Under the pieces are notes generated by a model. That model ran no database searches. It worked only from the letters and a program-made list of their open reading frames with translations, and was not told where the DNA came from. Below are positions 28,957 to 38,989 of a stretch of 64,000 bases of DNA, piece by piece. The first letter of the stretch is position 1, and the number at the start of each line of letters is the position of its first letter. Position numbers and translations under genes: made by a program. This DNA comes from Bacteroidota bacterium (GTDB taxonomy: Bacteria > Bacteroidota > Bacteroidia > UBA4408): NCBI GenBank assembly GCA_963169745.1, contig CAUJCU010000009.1, positions 1 through 64,000 on the forward strand. The letters are read 5' to 3'.

Positions 28957-29859
28957 ATGAATAATTCTATTATAAACGAGATAAAATACAATTTTAAAAC
29001 TGGAAATAATGTATTTCGTTTTATTGCTATTAACGTTTTCATTTTTGTCGTATTGGGTCTTTTTAGTTTATTCGACAGTTTATTTAAGTTGGGTGGTTTA
29101 CTCAAGTTTAACGAGCTGTTTGCTTTTCCCTCTACGATAAACTCATGGATACAAAAACCTTGGTCGATACTTACCTATATGTTTATTCATGGGGGTTTAT
29201 TTCATTTATTAGGAAATATGATTATGCTTTATTTTGGTGGGCGAATATTTACCGATCTTTTAGGAAATAAGAGGGTAGTACCACTTTATTTTGCAGGTGG
29301 TTTATTTGGCGCACTACTATTTATGTTGCTTTATAATATTGTTCCGCTTTTCTCTGAGTCAGGTTTTCATGCTCAACTTATAGGCTCATCGGCAGCTGTT
29401 TTAGCTATATTTTTTGCCATTGCTGCTTATGTTCCCAATTATGAAGTCTTTCTAATTATACTAGGTCCGGTACGATTAAAATATATTGCATTGTTTTTGT
29501 TTGTTTTAGATTTACTTAGCATTGATCAGGGAAATCCGGGCGGACATATTGCTCATATAGGAGGTGCATTGGTTGGAATTTCTTATGCTTATGGTTTAAA
29601 AAAAGGATATGATTTTACACTTTTCTTTAACCGGAATCTCGATAAAATAGCAACCCTGTTTTTAAAGATTCGACAGCCCCAAAAATCAAAAATAAAGGTA
29701 GCTTATAAACATAAAGGCTCCGTTCAACCCAAAGCACCAAACCCTGCCTCAAAGCAAGAAATAATTGATGCTATTCTGGATAAAATCTCTAAGTCGGGTT
29801 ACAGTAGCCTAACCAAAGAAGAGCAAGAAATCATTTTTAGACTAAGCAAAGAAGATTAA
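28957..29859 (+). CDS. Rhomboid family intramembrane serine protease
   Basis: FIHGGLFHLLGNMIMLYFGGRIF; IGSSAAVLAIFFAIA; GHIAHIGGALVGISYAYG. Confidence 0.92.
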   Translation: MNNSIINEIKYNFKTGNNVFRFIAINVFIFVVLGLFSLFDSLFKLGGLLKFNELFAFPSTINSWIQKPWSILTYMFIHGGLFHLLGNMIMLYFGGRIFTDLLGNKRVVPLYFAGGLFGALLFMLLYNIVPLFSESGFHAQLIGSSAAVLAIFFAIAAYVPNYEVFLIILGPVRLKYIALFLFVLDLLSIDQGNPGGHIAHIGGALVGISYAYGLKKGYDFTLFFNRNLDKIATLFLKIRQPQKSKIKVAYKHKGSVQPKAPNPASKQEIIDAILDKISKSGYSSLTKEEQEIIFRLSKED

Positions 29860-29955
29860 TTTCTTTCTTAGTTTTATGGATTGAGTTTTTAAAAATTGAA
29901 ACGCTGCGTTACACTAAATGATTACACTGAAAAATCAAACTTATTCTATTAAAAA

Positions 29956-30936
29956 ATGAAACCAAAAGTACTTGTAACTGGAGCATGTGGGAACGTAGGA
30001 TATGAAGTGTTGAAACAGTTAGTTCAACAAAAAAGCCAATTCGACATTTCAGTATTTGATTTAAAAAATTTAAAAAATGAAAGACTGCTGAATAAGTTTA
30101 AAAATGATGTACATATACATTATGGTGATATTACCCAATATGAGGATGTATCAAAAGCGGTTAAGAATCAAGATGTGGTAATACATTTAGCAGCACTTAT
30201 TCCACCACTTGCATACGACCAAAAAAGTTTAGCACGTAAAATAAATGTTGAAGGTACTACGATGTTAGTGCAGTGTCTTGAAAAATACGCACCTCACGCA
30301 TTTTTGCTCTATAGTTCATCTGTGGCTGTTTATGGAGACCGATTAAAAAATATTCATATCAGAGTTACTGATCCAATTCAACCGGCTACTAACGATAATT
30401 ATGCAGATACAAAAATTGAGGCCGAAAAAATTATTACAAATTCCAAACTCAAATGGAGTATATTTAGACTATCGGCTATTATGGGAGCAGGCAACCATCA
30501 AATATCATATATTATTTTTTTAATGCCCTTAGATACCCCTATGGAAATTACAACTCCCGAGGATACAGCACGTGCTTTTGTAAATGCAATTCAAAATCAA
30601 ATTAAAAATAAGATTTTTAATTTAGGAGGAGGTGTACAAAATAGAATTCTTTATAAAGATCTTTTGAAAAAAAATTTTGACTTATACGGCTTGGGTAATC
30701 TTGATTTCCCAGAACAAGCTTTTGCACTAAATAACTACCATTGCGGTTACTATGCAGATGGCGATAATCTAGAAAATATTTTGCACTTTAGAAAAGATAA
30801 TTTAGAAAGCTATTTCAAAAAAGTAAAAGAGAGCATTTCACCATTACAGTATTTTTTTACTAATTTATTTAAAGGGATCATAAAAAAGTATTTGCTAAAA
30901 AAATCAATTCCCTTTAAATTACACAAGGCAGGTTAA
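29956..30936 (+). CDS. NAD-dependent epimerase/dehydratase
   Basis: VLVTGACGNVGYEVLKQL; VIHLAALIPP; YADTKIEAEKII. Confidence 0.88.
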   Translation: MKPKVLVTGACGNVGYEVLKQLVQQKSQFDISVFDLKNLKNERLLNKFKNDVHIHYGDITQYEDVSKAVKNQDVVIHLAALIPPLAYDQKSLARKINVEGTTMLVQCLEKYAPHAFLLYSSSVAVYGDRLKNIHIRVTDPIQPATNDNYADTKIEAEKIITNSKLKWSIFRLSAIMGAGNHQISYIIFLMPLDTPMEITTPEDTARAFVNAIQNQIKNKIFNLGGGVQNRILYKDLLKKNFDLYGLGNLDFPEQAFALNNYHCGYYADGDNLENILHFRKDNLESYFKKVKESISPLQYFFTNLFKGIIKKYLLKKSIPFKLHKAG

Positions 30937-31008
30937 TTAGGCAATGGTACTTTTAGCTGTAAAAGCTATTACTGCCATTTATGTAGTTTTCTTAGAAGCT
31001 ATTTTAAT

Positions 31009-31035
31009 TCATCAGAAAAAAGATATTTCTGATGA
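31009..31035. terminator. Terminator-like hairpin between convergent genes
   Basis: TCATCAGAAA/TTTCTGATGA. Confidence 0.5.
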
Positions 31036-31045
31036 GGGGCATTCA

Positions 31046-33658
31046 CTAAAAAATATCAAATATATCTTTGCTTTTCTTCTGTGCTTTAATTTTCTCAAGT
31101 AAATCATGTATTTTTTGCTTCTGACTTAAAGCATTATTGTATTGCACAGATTTAGAAGTATTGCCTTTTAACTCATTAATACGTGATTCGTACAGGTCAC
31201 TGATATCTTTAATTTTATTTATAGCATTTAGCCTTATATACCAAAAATCGTTGTGAATTGCCTCTTGCGACAAAACTTCCAGTCCTTGATTAATTATTTC
31301 GTCATTGTGTCCTAATAAGTATTTTCCATACATTTCTATGTACTGATATTTTGAAAAACCGGATGCGCGTTCAAGATTTTTTATAAAAAAACTATTCTCA
31401 TTATCGCCCCCCATAAGTGTATAAACCTTTCCTACAGCTTCTAAAATATAAATATTTGAATCATTTTCAAATTTCTTTGCCATTTCAAAGCTTAAATCAG
31501 CATCAGCTTTAGTAAGTAAATTCAATGCGACAGATTGTACCAGATACGATTTGTCGTTTAAAGCACGTAGAATTACAGGCTTTTGAATTTCATAATTTTT
31601 CTCTATTTTACACCAATACTCAAGAGCATCTGCTCTCACAAAAGACTTCTCATCTTTTTGTGCTATAGTTAAAAATAATGGTTTAAGCACATCGTGATAT
31701 TCCGTGCTGAATTTTTCAGAGAGTACACGTGCGGCTTTGCTTCTGATGTTTTCATGTTTGTCACTTAAGGCATCAATAAGGCAGTTATACACTTGCTTCC
31801 CTTGTTGATTGCTCAGGTTTTCTATTGCTGCATTTCGGGCAATGTAAGAGCTGCAATTTTTATATTGATAAATCCATTCATCTATACTTTTATTTTCAGT
31901 GACGTTTGCCAAAAGCATGTGATCTGCATCAAAGTCAACTAAATTAGGGGCTTGGTTTGCATTAAAGTAAAAAGTTTGCTCACTTTCTAGGAGTGTTATT
32001 TTATAAGATACTTTTGTATTGCCTGTGTAAACATCAACAACAACTGGTAATTGAAATAGTTGTCCATTTTGATTGTTAGATACTTGTTTTACATTAAGTT
32101 CAATTTGCTTATTTAGGGCATTATAACTACTTTCTATAGTTAGTTGAGGATACCCCGAGTTTAAAAACCACTGATTGAAAAACCAGTTTAAATCCTCTCC
32201 AGTTACGCTTTCAAAAGCAAGCCTTAAATCGGCCAATTCAGCCGAGCTAAATTTTTTAGTTTGTAAGTATAATTTTAAAGAGGCAAAAAAGGCTTCGTCT
32301 CCCACATAATTACGGAGCATGTGCAAAACGCAACCCCCTTTGTTGTACGAATGGGCATCAAACATGTCTTCTCTATTATTATAATAATATCGAATCATAT
32401 TTTCATTTTTTAAACGTGCTTCATTAAAATAACCACGCATTTCCTCTTCCCTATGGGCATCTGCATTATCTTTGCCATAGCGGTGTTCGCGCCACAAGTA
32501 CTCACCATAGTTTGCAAACGATTCATTTAAAGGCAAATTGCTCCAACTTTCACAGGTAACCAAGTTTCCAAACCAATGATGAAATAACTCATGAGAAATA
32601 ACATCAATGCCATCATTGTCTAAAAGTTCTTTTTCTGTTCTTTGTATATCTTCACCATGAACGGTTGCCGTGGTGTTTTCCATAGCACCCGAAACATAAT
32701 CACGTACTGAAATTTGAGCATATTTTTCCCAAACATACTCAGTCCCTAATATACTGGAGAAATAAGCCATCATAGCGGGTGTCTCTCCAAAAATTTGTTT
32801 AGCATAAGGAGCGTACGGAGGCTCTACATAATACAGCACATCCATGTTCTTGTATTTATCTTTTACAACTGCAAACTCTCCAATTGCTATCATAGTTAGG
32901 TAAGGGGCTGCCGGTAAAGATTGTTTCCAAAAATCGGTACGGGTTCCATCGGCATTTTCTTTTTTTGAAAGGAGTAGCCCATTAGATAAGGTAGTGAATT
33001 TTTTATCAACAGTTAATGATATATCTTGTGTCATACGTTGATTCGGCACATCAATAGTAGGGAACCATTTGCTATTCGATTGTGTTTCGCCTTGTGACCA
33101 TATTTGTGTAGGAACTCTTTTCTGGCTACCATCTTTATTAATAAAATATAAGCCCCTATCACCTAATAGAGCAATATCCCCATTTTGTTCTTGTTTGTCT
33201 GGAAAAGCTTTGTAATCAATAAATACCGTTAAAGTGTCCTGAACGGTATATGTTTTTCCTAAATTTATTTTTAAAATTTCATTATTGTAGGTGTAGCTTA
33301 AATCTTGTTTTATGTTTTTACCTACACCTTTTACTTCATTAATAGTAAACCCAACAGCATCTAAACAAAGCGTATCAACCGGATAAAAGTGAGGCTTAAA
33401 CCGAATTGTTGCTTGCCCAATAACGGTGGCCTCAAGAATGTTAAACCGAAGTTTAAGCGAGGTATGAATAAGATCGTTAATTTTTTGTGGAGAGGCTCTA
33501 TACTCCGAAGGGGTATATAAAGAAGTACCCCAATTATATAAGGTTGAATCATCAAAAATATTTGTTGATTCGTTAAGCTTATTGGTTTTACATTGTAAGG
33601 TTAAAATACAAGTAAATAGCAATAAGACTATTGTGAATTTGTAATTTCTGCAAAACAT
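31046..33658 (-). CDS. M1 family aminopeptidase (lipoprotein) with HEAT-like C-terminal region
   Basis: SGAMENTTATVHGED; HELFHHWFGNLVTCESWSNLPLNESFANYGEYLW. Confidence 0.95.
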   Translation of the reverse strand: MFCRNYKFTIVLLLFTCILTLQCKTNKLNESTNIFDDSTLYNWGTSLYTPSEYRASPQKINDLIHTSLKLRFNILEATVIGQATIRFKPHFYPVDTLCLDAVGFTINEVKGVGKNIKQDLSYTYNNEILKINLGKTYTVQDTLTVFIDYKAFPDKQEQNGDIALLGDRGLYFINKDGSQKRVPTQIWSQGETQSNSKWFPTIDVPNQRMTQDISLTVDKKFTTLSNGLLLSKKENADGTRTDFWKQSLPAAPYLTMIAIGEFAVVKDKYKNMDVLYYVEPPYAPYAKQIFGETPAMMAYFSSILGTEYVWEKYAQISVRDYVSGAMENTTATVHGEDIQRTEKELLDNDGIDVISHELFHHWFGNLVTCESWSNLPLNESFANYGEYLWREHRYGKDNADAHREEEMRGYFNEARLKNENMIRYYYNNREDMFDAHSYNKGGCVLHMLRNYVGDEAFFASLKLYLQTKKFSSAELADLRLAFESVTGEDLNWFFNQWFLNSGYPQLTIESSYNALNKQIELNVKQVSNNQNGQLFQLPVVVDVYTGNTKVSYKITLLESEQTFYFNANQAPNLVDFDADHMLLANVTENKSIDEWIYQYKNCSSYIARNAAIENLSNQQGKQVYNCLIDALSDKHENIRSKAARVLSEKFSTEYHDVLKPLFLTIAQKDEKSFVRADALEYWCKIEKNYEIQKPVILRALNDKSYLVQSVALNLLTKADADLSFEMAKKFENDSNIYILEAVGKVYTLMGGDNENSFFIKNLERASGFSKYQYIEMYGKYLLGHNDEIINQGLEVLSQEAIHNDFWYIRLNAINKIKDISDLYESRINELKGNTSKSVQYNNALSQKQKIHDLLEKIKAQKKSKDIFDIF

Positions 33659-33754
33659 TTTTATGATGCTTGAAACAAGAACAAAGGAACATTATTTTTC
33701 AATTCATATTAATGATGTTTCGTTAATTATTAAACAAGTTAGGTTAATAACGTT

Positions 33755-34138
33755 TCAATTATTTACTTGTTCAATAAATACTTGGGTTAGCCCTTTACTT
33801 ATAAAATTGAGTTTTTTGGCAGCTGCTTTTGATAAATCTATAATCCGACTTGATTTTTTGGGTAAGCGGTCGTTAATTCTAACATATACCACAGAGTCAT
33901 TACTCAAATTTGTTACTTTTACTATAGTGCCAAAGTGTAATGTTTTATGAGCTGCTGTTAAACTGTCATTTTTAAAGATTTCGCCACTAGCTGTTTTTCG
34001 GTTGTTAAATTTATGTGCGTAGTAGCTGGCTGTCCCTTTAGCTTTATATAGAGTTTGCTGCAAATGTAACGTATTATTTATTTGCACGGGTAGCTGAAAA
34101 AGAATTACAATTAAAAAGCTTTTTAAAAGAAAACTCAT
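33755..34138 (-). CDS. RlpA-like (double-psi beta-barrel) protein
   Basis: GTASYYAHKFNNRKTASGEIFKNDSLTAAHKTLHFGTIVKVTNLSNDSVVYVRINDRLP. Confidence 0.93.
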   Translation of the reverse strand: MSFLLKSFLIVILFQLPVQINNTLHLQQTLYKAKGTASYYAHKFNNRKTASGEIFKNDSLTAAHKTLHFGTIVKVTNLSNDSVVYVRINDRLPKKSSRIIDLSKAAAKKLNFISKGLTQVFIEQVNN

Positions 34139-34232
34139 AAACGTAAAAGTAATAACAAGGCGTTAATATTCCTAAAAAAGATAAAACTTTACTTGTAAAT
34201 ACTATGAATTCGTTTAGGTTTGTAAAAGCAAA

Positions 34233-34949
34233 ATGAACTTGATGAGCAATTTGGTTATCATACCTACTTATAAGGAACGTGAAAATGTGGAACGCATGAT
34301 ACGTAAGGTGTTTTCATTACCTATTGGCTTTGATATACTTATTGTTGATGATGGATCACCGGACGGTACAGCGCAAATTGTAAAAGAACTGCAAAAAGAA
34401 TTTGGCTCTAAGCTGCATTTAATTGAAAGAAGCGGAAAACTGGGATTAGGAACAGCCTATATTACAGGTTTTAATTACGCTTTAGAGCAAAAATTTGACT
34501 ATATTTTTGAAATGGATTGTGATTTCTCTCATAACCCCGATGACTTATTAAAGCTGTACGATGCTTGTCATAATCAGGGCTATGACTTAGCTATAGGGTC
34601 AAGATATGTAAAGGGAGGCAAGGTTATAAATTGGCCTTGGGATCGTATTTTGATGAGTTATTTTGCCTCGGTATATGTGCGTACAATTCTTTGGATTAAC
34701 ATACATGATACAACAGCAGGTTTTAAGTGCTACCGTAGAAAAGTTTTAGAAACATTAGATTTAAGTTCGGTACATTTTATTGGCTATGCTTTTCAAATTG
34801 AAATGAAATATAAGGTAAAGCAGGCCGGATTTAAAATTAAAGAAGTACCCATAACTTTTACTGACCGTACCGCTGGAGAATCAAAAATGAGTAAAGGAAT
34901 TTTTAAAGAAGCTATATTAGGGGTTATTCAAATGCGATTTTCGAAATAA
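34233..34949 (+). CDS. Polyprenol monophosphomannose synthase-like GT2 glycosyltransferase
   Basis: VIIPTYKERENVERMI; DILIVDDGSPDGTAQIV; EMDCDFSHNPDDL; IGSRYVKGG. Confidence 0.93.
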   Translation: MNLMSNLVIIPTYKERENVERMIRKVFSLPIGFDILIVDDGSPDGTAQIVKELQKEFGSKLHLIERSGKLGLGTAYITGFNYALEQKFDYIFEMDCDFSHNPDDLLKLYDACHNQGYDLAIGSRYVKGGKVINWPWDRILMSYFASVYVRTILWINIHDTTAGFKCYRRKVLETLDLSSVHFIGYAFQIEMKYKVKQAGFKIKEVPITFTDRTAGESKMSKGIFKEAILGVIQMRFSK

Positions 34950-34962
34950 ACGAACTCATAAA

Positions 34963-35757
34963 ATGAAAAAGAATATTTTTTCTATACTCATAGTTTTTAC
35001 CCCTTTCTTATTTTGTAAAGCACAATCACCCTGGACTGTACCATCCAAAACTAAGGCTGTTGAAGATACCAGTATCAACAAAAAAGATAAAAATGGGTTA
35101 AAACAGGGTATTTGGCAAGAAATTAGTGGTACAGTAATGGTAGAGGGGCTTTATATTAATGATAAAAAACAAGGGGCATTTAAAACTTATTATGCCGATG
35201 GTTTACTCAGCAAACTTGAAGAGTATGACAAGGGTTTAAAAGAAGGAATTAGTATTGATATAAAAAATACCGGCAAAATAAGGAAGCAATGTTACTATAA
35301 AAATGACTTACTTGAGGGGCCCTATCGCTTGTATTTTGAATACGGAAAAGTCGAAGTAGAACAATACTATACAAAGGGTAAATTAAACGGAATTAAAAAG
35401 GTGTATTACCAAAATGGAAAGCTTCAGGAAGAGTCAACTTACATTAATGACCAACGCGATGGCAAGGCCCAATGGTATAATTTAGAAGGAAAATTATATA
35501 TGGAGTACAACTACCATAACGGGAGTCTTGAAGGTGTGCAGAAAAGTTATTATCCTGCCTTGGGGTCTTTAAATTCAGAAACCATATATAAAAATAACGT
35601 TATGAATGGTACTTATAATGAATATTTTGAAGATGGCAAAACGATAAAAATTACCGGCTCATATTTGAATGACAAAAAAAATGGAGTGTGGAAAGAGTTT
35701 GACCAGTCAGGAAAACTATTAAGTACCAAAAATTATAAAAACGATATACTGCAATAG
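34963..35757 (+). CDS. MORN/YwqK-repeat secreted protein
   Basis: Repeated YYxNGKLQEExxYxNDxxxGxxKxY units; signal peptide. Confidence 0.8.
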   Translation: MKKNIFSILIVFTPFLFCKAQSPWTVPSKTKAVEDTSINKKDKNGLKQGIWQEISGTVMVEGLYINDKKQGAFKTYYADGLLSKLEEYDKGLKEGISIDIKNTGKIRKQCYYKNDLLEGPYRLYFEYGKVEVEQYYTKGKLNGIKKVYYQNGKLQEESTYINDQRDGKAQWYNLEGKLYMEYNYHNGSLEGVQKSYYPALGSLNSETIYKNNVMNGTYNEYFEDGKTIKITGSYLNDKKNGVWKEFDQSGKLLSTKNYKNDILQ

Positions 35758-35766
35758 CAAAAGTCT

Positions 35767-36273
35767 TTATTTTATTTGAAATTTGTATTGATCCTCTCCT
35801 AAAGAACTTTGCAAAACTTTTTCTTTCAATTGTATTTTATACGCTTTCAACTTTTGCTGTAATTGATTATTTCCGGTTCCCAAAATTTGAATAGCAAGCA
35901 AAGCAGCATTGCCAGCTCCATTAAGGGCTACAGTTGCAACCGGTACCCCTGAAGGCATTTGTAAAATAGAAAGAACAGAGTCCCATCCATCAATGGAGTT
36001 CGATGATTTTACAGGAACACCTATTACCGGTAAGATACTTTTTGAGGCCACCATGCCAGGAAGGTGAGCAGCACCACCTGCTCCTGCAATAATAACTTGA
36101 ATACCTCTGATATGTGCATTTTCGGCATATTCCATAAGAAACTCCGGAGTGCGATGTGCCGAAACCACTTTTGCTTCGAAAGGAATTTCAAATTCTTCGA
36201 GTATTTGTGCGGCAGCTTCCATCACATTCCAGTCAGATTTGCTTCCCATTATTAAACCTACCAGTGCTTTCAT
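35767..36273 (-). CDS. purE: 5-(carboxyamino)imidazole ribonucleotide mutase
   Basis: [39 protein letters not shown]. Confidence 0.96.
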   Translation of the reverse strand: MKALVGLIMGSKSDWNVMEAAAQILEEFEIPFEAKVVSAHRTPEFLMEYAENAHIRGIQVIIAGAGGAAHLPGMVASKSILPVIGVPVKSSNSIDGWDSVLSILQMPSGVPVATVALNGAGNAALLAIQILGTGNNQLQQKLKAYKIQLKEKVLQSSLGEDQYKFQIK

Positions 36274-36291
36274 AAAATTAAATTTAAGTTA

Positions 36292-37452
36292 TTAATTTGT
36301 AGTTGCTTTAATTGTTTTTTGCACCATTCGTGCATTTTTTACAGCTTCTTTTATGTCAGAATGAAGCACGGTAATATGCCCCATTTTTCGAAAAGGTTTA
36401 CATATCTTTTTACCGTAAAGATGCACATAAACATTGGGTATTTTTAAAATATCGTAAAGCCCCTCATACACTACTAAACCATTTCTTTCAGGTTCCCCTA
36501 AAAGATTAACCATAACCGATGGGGTGTGGGTTTGTGTATTTCCGGGAGGCATATTTAATATAGCTCGTAAATGCTGTGCATACTGTGAAGTACGGCACGA
36601 TTCAATAGTTTGATGGCCACTGTTATGCGGACGAGGAGCAATTTCATTTACTAGTAAACGATCGTCATGAGTGAGAAAAAATTCTACAGCCAAAAGACCA
36701 ATAATTCCTGACTCTTCGGCAATTCTGCAAGCAATATCTTGCGCCTTTTGTTGAATTGTATTACTAATTTCGGCAGGCATTTGTAAGAATTCAACTAGGT
36801 TTTGCTGTGGATTAAAATCCATTTCAACTGCATCATAAACACTCATTAAACCTTGTGCGTTGCGCGATACAATTACGGCTAATTCCTTTTTAAAGTCAAC
36901 TTGATGCTCCATTACTGATGGGGAGTCAAAAGCCTCTTCAAAATCGGTCTCACAGCTAAGTTTTACAACCCCCTTTCCATCATAGCCTCCTTTCCTAAGT
37001 TTCTGAACAAATGAACCGCCCTGCTTTTTCCATAAGGCAAAAGCCTCTTCTTTGTCTTCTACCAAAACAAAATCAGCGGTAGGAATTTGGTGATTGGTGT
37101 AAAACAGCTTCTGCAAACCTTTGTCTTGCACCATCTTTAACACTTGTGGTTGTGGATAAACCGGAATACCCTCTTGCTCCAAACAAAACAAGGCATCAAC
37201 ATTTACATGTTCAATTTCAATAGTCACGAGCTCTTGTTTCTTTCCAAACTCATAAACGGTATCAAAATCTTGTAAACTTCCACAGCTAAAGCTTTCACAT
37301 AAAAAACGGCAGGGAGCATCTTTGTCAGGATCAAGAACAGAAATTTTAAGATTATAGTTTACAGCCTCCTGAATGAGCATTTTCCCCAATTGCCCGCCAC
37401 CAATTATACCTAATGCTATTGCTTTAAAACTCATACCTTTTTTGTTATGCAA
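36292..37452 (-). CDS. purK: 5-(carboxyamino)imidazole ribonucleotide synthase
   Basis: LGIIGGGQLGKMLIQEA; RKGGYDGKGVV; NEIAPRPHNSGHQTIE. Confidence 0.96.
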   Translation of the reverse strand: MHNKKGMSFKAIALGIIGGGQLGKMLIQEAVNYNLKISVLDPDKDAPCRFLCESFSCGSLQDFDTVYEFGKKQELVTIEIEHVNVDALFCLEQEGIPVYPQPQVLKMVQDKGLQKLFYTNHQIPTADFVLVEDKEEAFALWKKQGGSFVQKLRKGGYDGKGVVKLSCETDFEEAFDSPSVMEHQVDFKKELAVIVSRNAQGLMSVYDAVEMDFNPQQNLVEFLQMPAEISNTIQQKAQDIACRIAEESGIIGLLAVEFFLTHDDRLLVNEIAPRPHNSGHQTIESCRTSQYAQHLRAILNMPPGNTQTHTPSVMVNLLGEPERNGLVVYEGLYDILKIPNVYVHLYGKKICKPFRKMGHITVLHSDIKEAVKNARMVQKTIKATTN

Positions 37453-37730
37453 AATTAGAGTTATTTTAATTTAAAAAGAAATTACATTTCTTGTTTTGAG
37501 GAGGGGCATAAAAAGAGCATATTACTTAATTCACAATACCAATTTGAAACGAATTAAACAGAAAACAATAGAAAATTATCCTTGTACTTTTTTATATAAC
37601 TTTGTTTTGCACCTTTACCGTAATTTTAAAACGGTATTTAGGCCACAAGGCAAAACGATAGGTGCTTTTATCACAATTAAATTGAAATCATTTCGTTTAT
37701 ACATCATTACTTTTTGCTAAATCCAAACTC

Positions 37731-38984
37731 ATGTTTAAAAATATTACAGGTACTTTTATTACACGTTTGTCGGTATCTGTATTAAATTTCATTCTCATAA
37801 TTTTAACAGCTAAATTTTTGGGAGCTGAAGCTCGAGGTTCTATTAGCTTATGTGTGTTGGCTGTTGCAATTGCAGGATTGGTTAACGAAATAGTGGGAGG
37901 GCCTGCTGTGGTTTATTTAGTACCACGTTTTAATAACCGAAAACTTACTCAGTATGCTTATTTGTGGGCTATTTTTTCTAGTATAACCATTAGTGTGTTA
38001 CTGGCTTTATTTCATTTTTATGATGTAGAGTTTATAATTTTGGTTACAGCATGCAGTTTTGTACTCTGTATGGGTACCATTCATCAATTTATTTTATTGG
38101 GACATCAAAAAATAAGCTCATTTAATACTACGGCTATTGTTCAAACAGCAGTTACATTCTTGGTTTTTTTAGGGAGTGTTGTGTTTAAAGTGAGTTCGTC
38201 TAATTTTTATTTTTATGCTTTACTTTTAGGCTATATAGCAGGCTTTTTAGTGAGCTTTAATGCGTCATTTTTTATCTGGCAAGAAAAGAAAACCAGTTCC
38301 GACAATATAACTTTAAAAATGCTTTTTAATAATGGTTTACTTACGCAAACTGCAAGCTTTTTTCATTTAATGAGCAGCCGGATAACTTTTTATTATTCAG
38401 AATACTTTATTTCATTAGCTTTTGTTGGTGTTTTAAGTATTGCTGTTTCTGTTACAGAGGCCGCCTTACTCTTTAGCACAAGTGTAGCACTTATTACCGC
38501 AAGTGCCGTATCAAACCAAAACGATAAATCACAGGCTGCGACTTTAACTGTGCAGCTAATTAAAACCTCATGGGCAATTTCAGGCCTTATTTTGCTGGTG
38601 CTTTGCCTGTTTCCTGAACAACCCATGTTGCTTATTTTAGGTGCAGATTTCGAAGGAATAAAATTACTCATTTTTACACTTGTTCCGGGAGCAATGGCGG
38701 GAAGTGTGAATCAAATAATCAGCCATTATTATACAGGTATCGGGAAATTTGCAGTAAACACCCGAGCCGGACTAATTTCAATGGGAGTTACTGGCATAGG
38801 CGTACTGCTTTACTTGGCAACTCATTCTGTTTTGCTTCCGGGGCTTATCATTAGTGCAAGTGCTTGGGCTACTAATCTTTATTTTGTACGTTTGTTTCTG
38901 CAAGAAATTAAACAAAGTTGGTATTGCCTTATACCTTCTGCAAAGGATTTTCAACAACTAGTACAAAAAATTATTAAATTCTGA
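37731..38984 (+). CDS. Polysaccharide flippase (Wzx/MATE-like) membrane protein
   Basis: FITRLSVSVLNFILIILTAKFLGAEARGSISL; about 12 hydrophobic segments. Confidence 0.8.
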   Translation: MFKNITGTFITRLSVSVLNFILIILTAKFLGAEARGSISLCVLAVAIAGLVNEIVGGPAVVYLVPRFNNRKLTQYAYLWAIFSSITISVLLALFHFYDVEFIILVTACSFVLCMGTIHQFILLGHQKISSFNTTAIVQTAVTFLVFLGSVVFKVSSSNFYFYALLLGYIAGFLVSFNASFFIWQEKKTSSDNITLKMLFNNGLLTQTASFFHLMSSRITFYYSEYFISLAFVGVLSIAVSVTEAALLFSTSVALITASAVSNQNDKSQAATLTVQLIKTSWAISGLILLVLCLFPEQPMLLILGADFEGIKLLIFTLVPGAMAGSVNQIISHYYTGIGKFAVNTRAGLISMGVTGIGVLLYLATHSVLLPGLIISASAWATNLYFVRLFLQEIKQSWYCLIPSAKDFQQLVQKIIKF

Positions 38985-38989
38985 ACTAA

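Noticed and set aside
34963-35757. Toxin-antitoxin component (YwqK-type annotation)
   Set aside because: MORN-like repeats with a signal peptide and no partner gene; the toxin-antitoxin label is not supported by the sequence.
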